A stretch of 64,000 nucleotides of DNA, from NCBI GenBank assembly GCA_964006375.1, contig OZ023265.1, forward strand, positions 159,910,118-159,974,117, read 5' to 3'. This document shows, piece by piece, positions 23,175 to 34,350 of the stretch; position 1 is the first letter of the stretch, and every line of letters starts with the position of its first letter. The notes under the pieces are model-generated. The model did no database searches, had not been told where the DNA came from, and saw nothing but the letters and a program-made list of their open reading frames with translations. Made by a program: the position numbers and the translations under genes. Source of the stretch: Tillus elongatus (lineage: Eukaryota > Arthropoda > Insecta > Coleoptera > Cleridae).

Positions 23175-24038
23175 ATGGAAGAATACGCGCAAGTTACCCT
23201 GCCAAACTATTCCTATGTGTTTAATTTCGAATCAGATTTTCATCACCAAGAAACCCGTACCTGGATGCAGGACAATTGGACGAAAGGTTTCTACTATGCT
23301 GGAATATATCTAGTCCTAATTTTCGGTGGCCAGTATCTTATGCAGAACAGACCCAGATTTGAGCTAAGAGGTGTCCTAATACTATGGAACACCATGCTAG
23401 CATTGTTTAGTATTATAGGGGCATCCAGAACCGTTCCTGAGTTCATACACACCCTGACCCACCATGGCCTGTATCATTCAGTGTGTGTGCCATCATTCAT
23501 CGAACAAGATAAAGTGTCAGGATTCTGGACATGGATGTTTGTCCTAAGTAAGCTGCCTGAATTGGGCGATACACTATTTATTGTGTTAAGGAAGCAACCC
23601 CTTATCTTCTTGCACTGGTACCACCACATTACGGTGCTGTTGTATTCATGGTTCAGTTACACGGAGTACACTGCAAGTGCTAGATGGTTCATCGTAATGA
23701 ATTACTGTGTACATTCAGTGATGTATTCTTACTATGCATTGAGGGCTATGGCCTACAGCCCTCCACGCCAGATTGCCATGTGCATTACTTCCATGCAACT
23801 GTTACAAATGATTATAGGCTGTGCGATTAACTTTTGGGCACATCAGCTGCTGCAGACACAAGAGTGCCACATAACCCCATTTAACGTTAAACTCTCAATT
23901 GCCATGTATTTTAGCTATTTCGTGCTGTTTGCTAGGTTCTTTTACAAGGCTTACTTATCAGGAGGAAGACGCACAACTAAAAGGGATAAAGCTCCAGTTA
24001 CTGCTGATTATCCATTACTGAAGTCTAAGGTGCATTAG
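23175..24038 (+). CDS. Elovl6: ELOVL6/Baldspot-like very-long-chain fatty-acid elongase
   Basis: Condensing enzyme of the endoplasmic-reticulum elongation cycle, joining malonyl-CoA to long-chain acyl-CoA (C12-C16 in the ELOVL6 group). 287 residues, a usual length. Seven or so hydrophobic segments span the chain. Diagnostic motifs are KLPELGDT (126-133), the histidine box HWYHH (147-151) and NYCVHSVMYSYY (176-187). HWYHH rather than HVYHH and the KLPELGDT block place it with ELOVL3/6 and Drosophila Baldspot. The C-terminus KSKVH fits a KxKxx ER-retrieval signal. The coding region has no intron, which is unusual for this family. No neighbour suggests an operon-like or shared function. Confidence 0.93.
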   Translation: MEEYAQVTLPNYSYVFNFESDFHHQETRTWMQDNWTKGFYYAGIYLVLIFGGQYLMQNRPRFELRGVLILWNTMLALFSIIGASRTVPEFIHTLTHHGLYHSVCVPSFIEQDKVSGFWTWMFVLSKLPELGDTLFIVLRKQPLIFLHWYHHITVLLYSWFSYTEYTASARWFIVMNYCVHSVMYSYYALRAMAYSPPRQIAMCITSMQLLQMIIGCAINFWAHQLLQTQECHITPFNVKLSIAMYFSYFVLFARFFYKAYLSGGRRTTKRDKAPVTADYPLLKSKVH

Positions 24039-25295
24039 TATGTTCCAATTATACACTAGACTCTAGAAATTTTATTATTTTATTTGTGGTTGTGATTGTG
24101 TTTGCCGAACTACATTTCCAGTTTATTTGAGAAATATTATCGAAACGAAAAGGAATAAGCAGTACCGATCTATATTTTTATATATTTTGTATTTATACAT
24201 ACATAAAATAAATTTTGCTGCTCCATTTAAGCAAAAAATATCATTAGGGCTTCGATTGTTAATTTATTCATTTTTTTTTTTGTGGATACATTAAGGAGTA
24301 TTTAATAGTTATTATATATATTTTTATGGCATCAATTTATATTCCAAATGGTTGCACTAATTTTCAAGATTGACAGCTTTTTTACCTAAAAGTCTTAAGT
24401 GGCCAGAAACAAACAGTGTAGGGATTAGCATTTGTCTGCGTTTTTACTATTTACATATTTTGATTTCTCCTGCATTTCTGCTGTAAAAGTGTATTTTTAT
24501 TTGAGAACTAAAAAACGAACAAAATTTATATGTTTTGAGTTGATCTAAGTGAAACAGGAATACTGCATTTAGAAGTATTTAAAATTTTATAGAAATATTT
24601 TGAAACTAGTCTTCATGCTTGTGATGGAGGAAACAGGTATGACATTAAATTATTATTAGTTATATTTATTATTTTAAAAGACAGTTATGTTACATATTAT
24701 GTTACATCTATTATTAGTACTGTTAACAGCTTAAAGTTGGGACTTAATATTTTTTAGTAACATCCAAATTCAAAGTTTTATTTTGTTAGATTGGATACCA
24801 GTATTTTACTAACTGGTAATGTCAAACATTTAGGTTTATTAATATGTTTCCTTTAAAAACTGCATGCAACTTTTTTTTTGTTTATTTTGCAATATGACCT
24901 ATCAACATTAAAGTGTTCTTAATTTGTTTAAGTTTTAATGTCCTTAGACAGTTGTTTGTAAATAATTAATTATTAATTATTCCAGTTAAGTAAACACTAT
25001 ACAAGAATCATTATTATGCTTAAGTGAAACAATCTACAAACATAAACTTGCGATCTAGCATTGTTAGATTCAAATCTGATGATTTTTATTATAATTAATT
25101 TTGCATAATTCTTTTAACAAAATAAATCATGTACAATATTAACAGTGTAATATTTAGCTAAATGTAATGAAATGTCTCTAAAATTGAACTTAATCGCTTA
25201 AATGATAAGTTGTGGAGTGAAATCAGGCCCAAAATTATTTTACATCCGGATGTTTGGCTCCTGTTTTAGAACCATTTACAAAACAGGCTCACAAA
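24039..25295 (+). other. 3' untranslated region and downstream sequence of the elongase gene
   Basis: AT-rich with no open frame. The first good poly(A) signal is AATAAA at 24207-24212, about 170 bp after the stop. Another candidate is at 26091-26096, so a long 3' UTR to about 26,110 is possible but would run through a Penelope remnant. Confidence 0.5.
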
Positions 25296-25545
25296 TATAG
25301 GTAAGGCTGTACTCTAAGGCCCCAAGCTGCCTACTTCCAGTTCTCACTAGAAATAGTCTCTAGGGTCTTCAAACCACCTCAGATATCCTTCAGGTTTAGG
25401 GTTGAACACATTGACACAGAGACATTTTTCAGTGAGATTGGAGAAGCAGGCAGATTGAGGTTTTAGAGAACAACATTTCCAATATTTCTTAATTTCTCTT
25501 GAAGATGGATCCAAAATGGAAGCCGAAACGTCGAGATTTTAAATG
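25296..25545 (+). mobile_element. Penelope-type pseudo-LTR remnant with hammerhead-like motif
   Basis: A decayed relative of 35386-35835: CTCTAAGGCCCCAAGCTGCC, AGGTTTAGGGTTGAACACAT, AGCAGGCAGATTGAGG, then GAAGATGGATCC...GGAAGCCGAAACGTCGAG at 25501-25534. No coding sequence. Confidence 0.6.
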
Positions 25546-26176
25546 ATTTTGGGTGAAGCTAAAAACCAGGTATTTATTACATTTACATTTTATTGGTTTA
25601 TAATTATTCTTTAAAAGCTTGTAGGCGAAATTTAAAAAATATTAAAACAAAAAGAGTACATTTCTTAACTAGTTAATTCAAAAAGGCCATTTGTTGTCTT
25701 TAAAAAAGGTATACAACATGTTAAAAAGATAAATTAACTTGCCTCTTTTATATTGGTGATGGTACTTATACTACCATAGAATTTCTTTTAATTTTTATTT
25801 ATACTGAGTTATTAGAATAAAATTTATTATATCTTTTTAATAGTGAATTAAGGCCATTTTTATGAAACTTTAAGATGGTAACGTTGCTTGGATTTTTTGT
25901 TACATTTATTTAAATGTATTTAAATTTATACATAAACAATTATTTATTTTGAAGGATCTAGTGTTCTTGTTTAACAAAACAGTTTGTTGGATATAGCCAA
26001 CTAGATTTGGAAAATCATGTAGCTAGTAAGTTTTGTAGAGTCATTCTTTAATTTTATACTTGTTATACTGTGATAACTTACTTTTGTTCAAATAAATGAA
26101 TAAACCTTTATTTTGTGTTTCCTTTTATATTGACATCTATTATTTTATGAGTTTGATAATATATTAAATGTAAAAA
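25546..26176. other. Intergenic, no feature seen
   Basis: AT-rich sequence without recognisable repeat ends. AATAAATGAATAAA at 26091-26104 is a possible distal poly(A) signal. Confidence 0.35.
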
Positions 26177-26310
26177 AAGTTTTAGCGAATTTTCATAAAG
26201 AAAATTTTGCTTATAGAGAAGTAACAGCTTTCGAATTTTCGAAACATTCTTCAAATGCGCACGAATCAGAGGCTCTAGAACTAACATCCGAGGTCAGTTT
26301 CAGGCTATAT

Positions 26311-26390
<80 letters not shown>

Positions 26391-26393
<3 letters not shown>

Positions 26394-28714
26394 GGGCGTG
26401 CGGTGACATTTCAAATAAGGGAAGCAATTCTCAGAAGCTTACCTATTTGTAGTGTAACTCAATTCTTTTGTCGTTTTTGGCAAATTTTAATAATGTCATC
26501 ATAAAACTGTGGATTCTGGGACATTTACTGGACGAGTTTATTTTCAACTGACAAAATTGAAATTTGGGAAAGTCTTTCCTGTCCTGTTGAATTCCTAACA
26601 AAACTCTTGATACGTTTCAATGTAAAAAAAAAATCGTTCTAAAGATGCACTAGTAGCAGGAATTGTTAATACTAATTCACATAATTTGAACACTTCAGAA
26701 TATGCATTTTCCAATTTTGATTGTTTTAAGAAAGTTAAAAGTTCACTCGCGTTAGTTTTTGTGCCTATAACATCGGTTTCATAAATGACTGTAAGTTCTG
26801 ATCGTAATAAGGCTTTGTCAAAAGAATGTCCATGGTGGTGAAATAATGATTTGAATGAATCTTCTGGGAAAGGTATCCCTTTAAATCCTCCAAAATTATA
26901 CAATTCAAGAAATTTCAGGTCACTAAGATGATGAAATCTGCAGTTAATTTGCTGCTGAATTGGATCTATCATTTCGTAGAAAAGGCGGCGGTAAAATCTT
27001 TGAAGGTCTCCCACATTATCAGTGTGCAGACGCTTTCTTCGTGGCTCCACTTCTCCTAATTCAATTGTTTTTTCCCAGAACTTATCAAATTCATTCTACT
27101 TAAGGTAGCAAAAAACACTTTACATTCTCTAATATGATATATAGATTGGGATAAAATTAGATTTAATTTATGAGCACAACAGTGTACAAATAGAGCACTG
27201 GAGAACGTTTCCCGCACTTTAGCTTGAATACCTCTTAAATGTCCGGCCATAACAGCAGCCCTATCATAGCTTTGGCCAATTAATTTATTATCAGCCTCCT
27301 CAATATCTTTCAGAATATTAAGCACAATTTTATATAGAGCGTTTGCGGTACGATCTTCTGTCACATTTTTAAAGCCTAAAAATCTTTCTTGTACACTCCC
27401 ATCCATTTTTACGTAACGTATTACTACAGATAGTTGACTTAAATTAGTTACATCGGTTGTTTCATCTAAATCAATAGCAATGACACGAGTCTGTCTAATT
27501 TCAAATTTAATTCTGTTCAAAATAATAGTGGCAGCAGCCGAAATTATGTCATTCTGAATGCGATTTTATGTCCCGCGAAAAACGTTAGACTGTTCCAAGT
27601 GATTTTTTAAATAAATGTCGTATTTGGCTATTAAAGAAACTAGGTCTTGAAAGTTTCCTCTATTTGCAGATGTAGTTGTTTCGTCATGACCCCGGAAGCC
27701 CAATTCATGCTGACCAAGAAAACACATCAATAAGTCATTTTAATATGTTTCTGTTTTTATCAACCAGTTCATTGTGTTGGTCATGACTAATTTTTATCTG
27801 CTTGTCAACGGCGTATTCAATTCGCGTTTTTCCAAAGACACTTAATTTTAAAATGGTCTGTAAATGCGCTGTAGACATAACATGTCTTTTTACTACTTTA
27901 CGTAGATTATTCAAGTCGGAAAACCCACTTTTATTCCACACTACCTTTTCAGTCACAAATAGACTACCAGGCCAACAAAACAGTTTATTCTTGTTTTCAC
28001 AACTCCTTAACCATTCATATTGTTTATAAGTTTTTTCCGCGTTGAAATGTCGAGTACATGTTTTAATTCTTGGATTTAAGTTTTTTACAGCAGGTTTCGG
28101 CCTACCTTTATTAATAATAGCACCTTTGTAAGCAAACGGTAAAGCTGATAATCCTTTGGTTATCAAAAAACACACAATACAATCACAGTTATTATTACCA
28201 CTTGTTTGTAAATCCCCACACCCAACGACGCCGCTGTTAAAAGCTGATCTACTTGCAGCCATATTAATAATCATAAAATGCCAATGTATTTAACTTAGTC
28301 AACTGCTTATGTGTACGAAATAATCAGAAACATTCACTTTGTACGTGCACCGGGTCTTCCTAGTACAACACGTTCTAAAAATACGCGTACATCCGTCGAG
28401 TTAGGGTTTCTTATAAAGTTGCCTGCTGACTATGTGTATTTAACCGAAGTCATTGCAACCACTCGTGCTGTTCGCTGGCGCATTTATTGGGACGACGTCC
28501 TTGGTAGGAGCATATATACAAATACACTATGATGCATAATAAATAATTATGTGTGTGAGCTTGCGAAATAAAAATTGTAATAATTAAATTAGTTTCAGAG
28601 TTTGAAATTTAATATTTAAAATATAAAAGGGATTTTAAATAATGCGGTTTAGGATGTAGTCGTTATTTTAAGGGAAGCAATGCTTCCCTTGCTTCCATGG
28701 ACCGCACGCCACTA
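26391..28714 (-). mobile_element. hAT element (ZMYM/TTF-finger type), decayed
   Basis: The termini CAGGGGCGTGCGGTGACAT and, inverted, TAGTGGCGTGCGGTCCATGG are imperfect inverted repeats with shared GGGAAGCA inside. Both flanks are (TA)n, so the 8-bp duplication cannot be distinguished. The coding region on the minus strand is broken into three frames. Confidence 0.75.
26595..28274 (-). pseudogene. hAT transposase with TTF zinc finger, broken
   Basis: Read from 28274 down: residues about 55-145 are a TTF-type zinc finger (KTCTRHFNAEKTYKQYEWLR, LFCWPGSLF, VKRHVMSTAHL). At 27520-27056 comes the RNase-H-like core (AIDLDETTDVTNLSQLS, GQSYDRAAVMAGHL, FVHCCAHKLNL). At 27050-26595 is the C-terminal dimerisation part (LTIPATSASLERFF). 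The domain set matches ZMYM1-like/DUF4371 hAT transposases. Stops and a deletion between 27056 and 27050 remove part of the catalytic core. Confidence 0.8.
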
Positions 28715-28781
<67 letters not shown>

Positions 28782-28782
28782 C

Positions 28783-28866
<84 letters not shown>

Positions 28867-28870
<4 letters not shown>

Positions 28871-29534
28871 GGTACCATCAAAGACACCTTTTTGAAAAGA
28901 TTTGGCATTAAAATAAGAAAATTAAAGTTAATTGAAATGTGGTTTTACTGTTAATCAAAATGTTTATTTAAAAATGATATTAATCTTATGTCAATGGATT
29001 TTTCTTATTACAATAACCCAGATACTTCTATCATTCTTCATGCTTCCTAAAGATAATGCCATTGCAATTTATACATCCTACAAAAATAATTATTTACTCT
29101 TATATGTATATTTATTTGTACCTAATAACTCAATTCAAAACTAAACCTCAAATGCGACTAGGTAAGTCCCCTAATACATATGAACTGGAATTTTTATTTC
29201 AATTAGGATTATATGTAATTTATTGTGGTAATTAAGTATTAAGCAAATATATCAATGAGTTAATTACACACGATTCATTTTCGCTATAAATATAGTTTCT
29301 AAAATATGCGTGATGGGAGGATGATAAGAAATAAGAACACTCCCATTGGTCTGTGGAGGTTTCACACAGTTGGCCAGACAAATTCTGAAAAAATCCTATT
29401 CAATCCTATAAAGTAGCGTCTATTGTAATGTCGTTGTAAAGAGGTGTCGCGCATGAGGGCAGCCTAGGATTTGGTTCATCAGCAGACTAAACTTAACATA
29501 AATAATTTTAAACAGAATAAGGTAAGTTGCCTAT
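28867..29534. other. Intergenic, no gene seen
   Basis: AT-rich; short frames only. The part at 29325-29365 (AACACTCCCATTGG, GGAGGTTTCAC) faintly resembles the P-like element's left end, too weak to call. Confidence 0.35.
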
Positions 29535-29567
29535 GAAAAATCGCTAACACAAGGCACTTGCTGCGTC
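29535..29567 (+). repeat. TA-HINE right terminus, isolated
   Basis: ATGAAAAATCGCTAACACA followed by GGCACTTGCTGCGTC is a diverged right terminus with hairpin bases; the body before it is not recognisable. Confidence 0.5.
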
Positions 29568-29789
29568 AAAACTTTTAGTTAAGTAAAGAAACATTTAAAA
29601 TACAGTGATTGTATAGTCTTGGAGAAATCTCGAAACACTGGTATGTAGGACCAGATAAACTACATTCCCATTTTTTTGTTGAAAAAACACCAGCTTAGCA
29701 AATAATTTGGTTTTAGATCGATTTGGACCCAAAAATCGAAGATATATGTTTGCGTATGCGCTCATACAGCACAAGATATTCTCAGAATG

Positions 29790-31105
29790 TTCTCACAACG
29801 AATTACTAAAATTTCTTGAAAAACAGTCTAATCTACGACAGGCAGTATCAGCGCAGATCAACTGCCGACTTCCTTTCCTTTGTCACCCATTCTTGGAACA
29901 AGTCTATGGAACTACACGGTGAATGCCAGATTGTCGTTCTAGACATATCCAAAGCATTCGATTAGGTCTGGCACGCAGAGCTGCTTAATAAACTACCGGC
30001 CTATGGCCTACCACCAAAACTCTGTACGTGGACAGCAAACTTCCTCTCCAACCGGAGCATTTCTGTTGTCGTGGATGGCCATTCATCTAAACTGTATCCA
30101 ATTAATGCAGGAGTCCCTCAAGGTTCAGCTTTAGCTCCTACTTTGTTTCTTCTCCACATCAATGACCTCCTCTCTAGCACAACCAAGCCAGTTCACAGTT
30201 ACGCGGACGACAGCACCCTCCACTCAAATATACAACATTTTAAGCCTGTCTCTTTAGCCCAATTAGATGAGGATCACAGACTCATGGAGGGTTCTGTCTC
30301 TGTGGATCTCCAAAAAATATTAGACTGGGGAAATAGAAATCTTGTACAATTCAGCCCCACCAAATCACAGTCTTGCTTTCTTTCTCATAAGAGATACACC
30401 AGCTCTAGACCCATTACAATAAACAACCAAGTTATTCAAAGTAATGAGCCCTTTTCACTTGTCGGCATTTCTGTAAATCGAAATCTCAATTGGCACCAAC
30501 ATGTCACATCAATTGCAGAAGCGGCTGCTAAGGAATTAGGTTTCCTCTTCCGGGCTCGAAAATATTTTTCACCAGCTAATCTCTATACCTTATATACTTT
30601 ACAAATAAGACCAAACCTCGAATACTGCTCCCACATCTGGGGTGCTGCTGCCGCTTCTACACTCGATATCCTGGACTTCATTCAGAAGAGAGCTATACGT
30701 CTCATCGGTGACCCTACCCTAACGCAAAGGCTGCCATCCCTTGCCCACAGACGTACCGTTGGTGACCTCTCTCTCTTTTATAGATATTTGCACGGGCACT
30801 GCTCAGAGGAGCTTTCTTCCATAGTTCCTCCACCTGCTGCCCTCAACAGATCTACCAGGGGAACAGAGCGGATGCACCCTTTTATTGTCCAGGTCACCAG
30901 ACATAGAACATCTTGTTATGCCCGCTCTTTTGTCCCGAGGACTTTCAAGTTGTGGAATTCCTTGTCGGCACATGGTTTTCCTTCTACTCCGAACCTTCAA
31001 GTCCAGAATTAACAAGTTGCCTGTTTCCTCCTTGTCGACACCCACGGTACGATAGTATTTAGGCTGTAAGCCCTCGTGGTGTGTTGTTGAAATAAAATAA
31101 AAATA
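29790..31105 (+). pseudogene. LINE, 5'-truncated, with RT palm and 3' tail
   Basis: Reverse transcriptase of a jockey/CR1/RTE-like LINE. The start is broken: a frame from about 29800 has a frameshift near 29880 and a TAG at 29964 in the conserved DISKAFD block. From 30071 it is open for 313 codons: GVPQGSALAPTLFLLHIND, SYADDSTLHS (catalytic YADD), FSLVGISVNRNLNWHQHV, RAIRLIGDPTLTQRLPSLAH. The 3' region ends GTTGAAATAAAATAAAAATA. Same family as 4665-5405. Confidence 0.85.
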
Positions 31106-31107
31106 TA

Positions 31108-31540
31108 TGACGCATTAGTTCAGCCCCCGTTAGCATACGGAAGAATAGCCTGGGGTGAAGTTACGAAAAAGTATTATAGACAGCTAGAGATAGTTCAGAA
31201 ATGGCTGATAAAAATAATCTTTAACAAGGAAATAACACATTGTACAGATCTTCTTTTTAGGGAGTGTGGAATTTTTGGTTGTCGACAACTCTTTGTGAAA
31301 TGTTTGCTGGTGTTTTGCTCAAGATGCTCTTATTTGCTGCCTCCGATAAGTCACGAATACATAGAGATGAAAACGCATATGATGTACCCAAATGTGCAAA
31401 GACGATAGGTCAGCGCAGTTTCACTTATTTAGGTCCCAAGATATTTAACGAGGTGCCCATAGACTTGAAATAGACAAATATGTCAAAGGCTTCGTTTGTT
31501 AAAACAGTGGCAAGCTGGATTGGAGAAATGTCCAGATTGA
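31108..31540 (+). pseudogene. LINE fragment related to 19344-19961
   Basis: Frames with stops read LAYGRIAWGEVTKKYY, then EIVQKWLIKIIFNKE, then RECGIFGCRQLF. It follows directly after the tail of the previous LINE. Only the RT C-terminal region remains. Confidence 0.6.
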
Positions 31541-31572
31541 AAGCATATGAAATGGTAGATATAAAAAAGCCT

Positions 31573-32425
31573 GGACGCAGCGGGTGCGTTATGGTAGCGA
31601 ATTTTCGTAAAAATGTTTTTAATGTGATTATGTAAAAATTAAAAGGCTTTCACTACCAGACAATTGTTTATTCTTAACCATACGCGTTTCGGCCCATTAT
31701 TGTGCCACCTTCAGGGGTTTAGACCTAGAATGTAAAAACTTGTCTGAAACTATGTTTCGGGTAGGTCTATCATATATGTATATATAGGTCTACCATATAT
31801 GTAATAATAATAATGTTTTTAATGGCAAATATATGTAATAATAATGTTTTTAATTGCAAATATGTCTTGTTTTTAAAAGAATGGCATTTCGTTGGCAGTA
31901 TAACGTATATAGTACTAACAATGTACCATGTTTCATTAAAACATTAAAACAGCTTTGTTGTTTCAAAAAGTACAAACATTTTCGGAAAATAAACTTTAAA
32001 AGTTCCAGAAAAAACTGGTCCAATTTTCCTGGCCAACGAACCTTTTTAAGCCATTTACACACCTGCCAAGATATAATTATTCAAGAACAGTTTTAGGACC
32101 AAAATTTGGAAAAAAATATGAAAATTTGCAAAAATTTCTTTTACAAAAAATCACCATTTTTTTTTTACAGAAATTACCCTGAGTAATGTTACACTAAATT
32201 ATATTTTTCACAAAAATTCGAGAACTTTTTTTACAATAACTTACTAAACATTTATTATTAATTACCAACATGTCACAAAAATAATTTCTACAGAAACACT
32301 AAAAACATTTATGCGAAAACTTTTTAAATTCAGCCACTATTTGAGAGTACCTGTATACGGCAGCTCGATTTTTTCGACAAGTAATACAAACAAAAAGCTC
32401 TCTGAATGCATCTATATCATTATGG
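31573..32425 (-). mobile_element. TA-HINE repeat, reversed right part with long body
   Basis: Starts with the reversed right terminus (GGACGCAGCGGGTGCGTTAT) and continues into a body shared with 55565-56140 (GTTGGCAGTATAAC, GGTCCAATTTTCCTGGCCAA, ACGGCAGCTCGA). A Penelope-like piece (about 31624-31830) interrupts it between repeats of AATGTTTTTAATG. Confidence 0.65.
31624..31830 (-). mobile_element. Penelope-like 3' fragment with GAAACG motif
   Basis: On the minus strand: CCCTGAAGGTGGCACAATAA then GGGCCGAAACGCGTATGG, then AAGAATAAACAATTGTCTGG. This CTGAAG...GCCGAAACG block is commonly found near the ends of Penelope-like and related insect retroelements. It is inserted in a TA-HINE copy with AATGTTTTTAATG on both sides. 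Confidence 0.5.
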
Positions 32426-32429
32426 GAAG

Positions 32430-33172
32430 GTGCAAGATGTGCTTGAGGCAGACTTTGATTATCGTTTAGTTTATTCTGCCTGGATTCTACGACAGACAAG
32501 GGTAAACTTTAATTTCTGCAGATTAGTTCTTTGGGCGGGTGATTCTTCATTTACCAGACGCGGTATCATCAATCTGAGATACCTGCATCGGTGGAAACTA
32601 GAAAATCCCAAAGCAATACGTGCAGCTAGTTTCCAGCATGCATTTTGGTGAATGTTTTGTCTGACTTAATCGATGAATTGCTAGTTGGTCCTTACATTCT
32701 TCCTATAAGATAAAATACCGCCAATTACATACAGTTCCATATGGGAGACTTGCCAACACTTTTAGAAGATTTTCCCCTGATCATAAAGAAAAGACATGTA
32801 GATTCAAATGGACGGGGCACCAGCACATTTTGGAATTGAGGTCCGGAACTTTATGAACAACAATTAGCCACAATCGATTGGTCGACGGGCACCTATTGCG
32901 TGACCACATAGATCTCTTGATCGTAATCCTTTAGATTATTATTTTTCTGGGCGAATCAAAGATTTAGTAGACGTACAAATTCCAAACACCAGAGAAGAAT
33001 GGAGCGTATTCAGCAAGATACCCAACAAATAAGAGAAAAGCAGCGTGGAATAATAATTGTCACATCATCCATTGACACACGAGGAAAAGCTTGTATTCTC
33101 CAAGGAGAAGGACATTTTCAACAGATGGTGGATAAAGATTTGTTAAATGAGTTAACATTTGTTTGGTTTTAG
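32430..33172 (+). pseudogene. Decayed rosa/mariner-type transposase
   Basis: Several frames with stops read DSSFTRRGIINLRYLHRWKL, then MDGAPAHFGIEVRNFMNN, IGRRAPIA and DRNPLDYYFSGRIKDLVDV. The blocks match those of the rosa transposase (SDECTF, QDGAPPHFS, IGRRGAIEWP, PLDFFLWGHLK) but are only distantly alike, so this is another subfamily. Ends not found. Confidence 0.65.
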
Positions 33173-33344
33173 AATTTTACTCTTATAATTTCTTAGGTTT
33201 GTAACTTCGGACGGATTAAAAATGGAACCACCATTTTCGTGTTTTTTTCGCCTTAGAATTAAGCTTACTTTTGCTCACAAACTTTGAATACAAGGATAGG
33301 GGAAACCTGTAGGTATATATAATTTTCGTAAAAAAAATCGTCGA

Positions 33345-33390
33345 TCAATTTTTATGAAAATTTGCTACAATAACGCACTTGCTGCGTCCA
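33345..33390 (+). repeat. TA-HINE right terminus, isolated
   Basis: ATTTTTATGAAAATTTGCTACAA followed by TAACGCACTTGCTGCGTCCA, then the T run seen after most copies. No body precedes it. Confidence 0.6.
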
Positions 33391-33733
33391 GACTTTTTTT
33401 TTTTATTATTTCACATTTACTTAATTTATTCCATTAAACTTTAGGCACGGAATGGTATATAAAAGGAAATGTTGAAAACTGTAATTGTTAGCTTTTATAA
33501 TATATAGCGAAGCATTCGAATGGTTTTGGGAATAATAATTACCTGTGGTATATTTTATTACATCGATTAACACTCATAATACATTAGTTTCCTATACACT
33601 TAGCAAGCATTAGCGGTAAGTAATCAGCTGATAATCGAGGCCTGGTGGTCTGATTATTAAATGATAATCACCATAATTAGATTCATGAAATCAATTATTG
33701 ACGGTTTGTGTCACCTTGTGCGATTTTTTATAC

Positions 33734-33808
<75 letters not shown>

Positions 33809-33938
33809 TGACGTTCCAAAAAATTGCAAAGACATTTTCTATACTACGCTGTTTTGTCTGACAAGAAATAATAACAATATAGACAAAACATTTAACGGGT
33901 GTAGCCTTTGTAATTGTGTTTTATAAAAAAATTATATT
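33391..33938. other. No gene; (TA)n at 33741-33807
   Basis: AT-rich with one (TA)n tract lacking family ends. The last ~120 bp (33815-33938, CTATACTACGCTGTTTTGTC) match, in reverse, the flank of another TA-HINE copy at 58202-58330. Confidence 0.5.
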
Positions 33939-34048
33939 AGTGAATTTTCTTTAAAAAAAAATCACTAATGTGGAGATCCCGACTTTTGAAAAAATTTCTT
34001 CAAATGACCGCGAACTAGGCCCCCTAGAACCCATATCCAGGGTTAGTT

Positions 34049-34125
<77 letters not shown>

Positions 34126-34170
34126 ACAGATCTCCTCAATAGTGAATTATCGTTTTACGAAAAATGCACT
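33939..34170. mobile_element. TA-HINE repeat with two left ends
   Basis: The long-type left end (AGTGAATTTTC, AGATCCCGACTTTTGAA, GCGCGAACTAGG-like block) is at 33939-34054, then (TA)n 34055-34122, then a short-type left end in reverse (AACACAGATCTCCTCAATAG, palindromic TCGTTTTACGA) to 34170. No right terminus is present. Confidence 0.75.
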
Positions 34171-34350
34171 GAAAATGATTAAATTTTCAAACTAAAATAT
34201 TATTTTGAAATTAGAAACCCCACTTTGAGGGGGCCTGGACAAAGGTGGGTAAAGGAAATATGTAAGGACACTCTAAGGCCTCAATCTGCCTACTCCTTAG
34301 AGTGGTGGACAAAGGTGGGTAAAGGAAATATGTAAGGACACTCTAAAGCC

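Larger units (their letters stand above)
26183..28866 (+). mobile_element. TA-HINE left half with a hAT element in its (TA)n tract
   Basis: A decayed left end (TTTTAGCGAATTTTCATAAAG at about 26183, GCGCACGAATCAGAGG, CATCCGAGGTCAGTTTCAG) leads into (TA)n at 26314-26390. TA/TACATA repeats resume at 28715-28866 after the hAT element. No right terminus is found beyond. Confidence 0.6.

Noticed and set aside
29325..29365. A second P-like element end
   Set aside because: Short, imperfect similarity (AACACTCCC, GTTTCAC) without a matching opposite end or 8-bp duplication.
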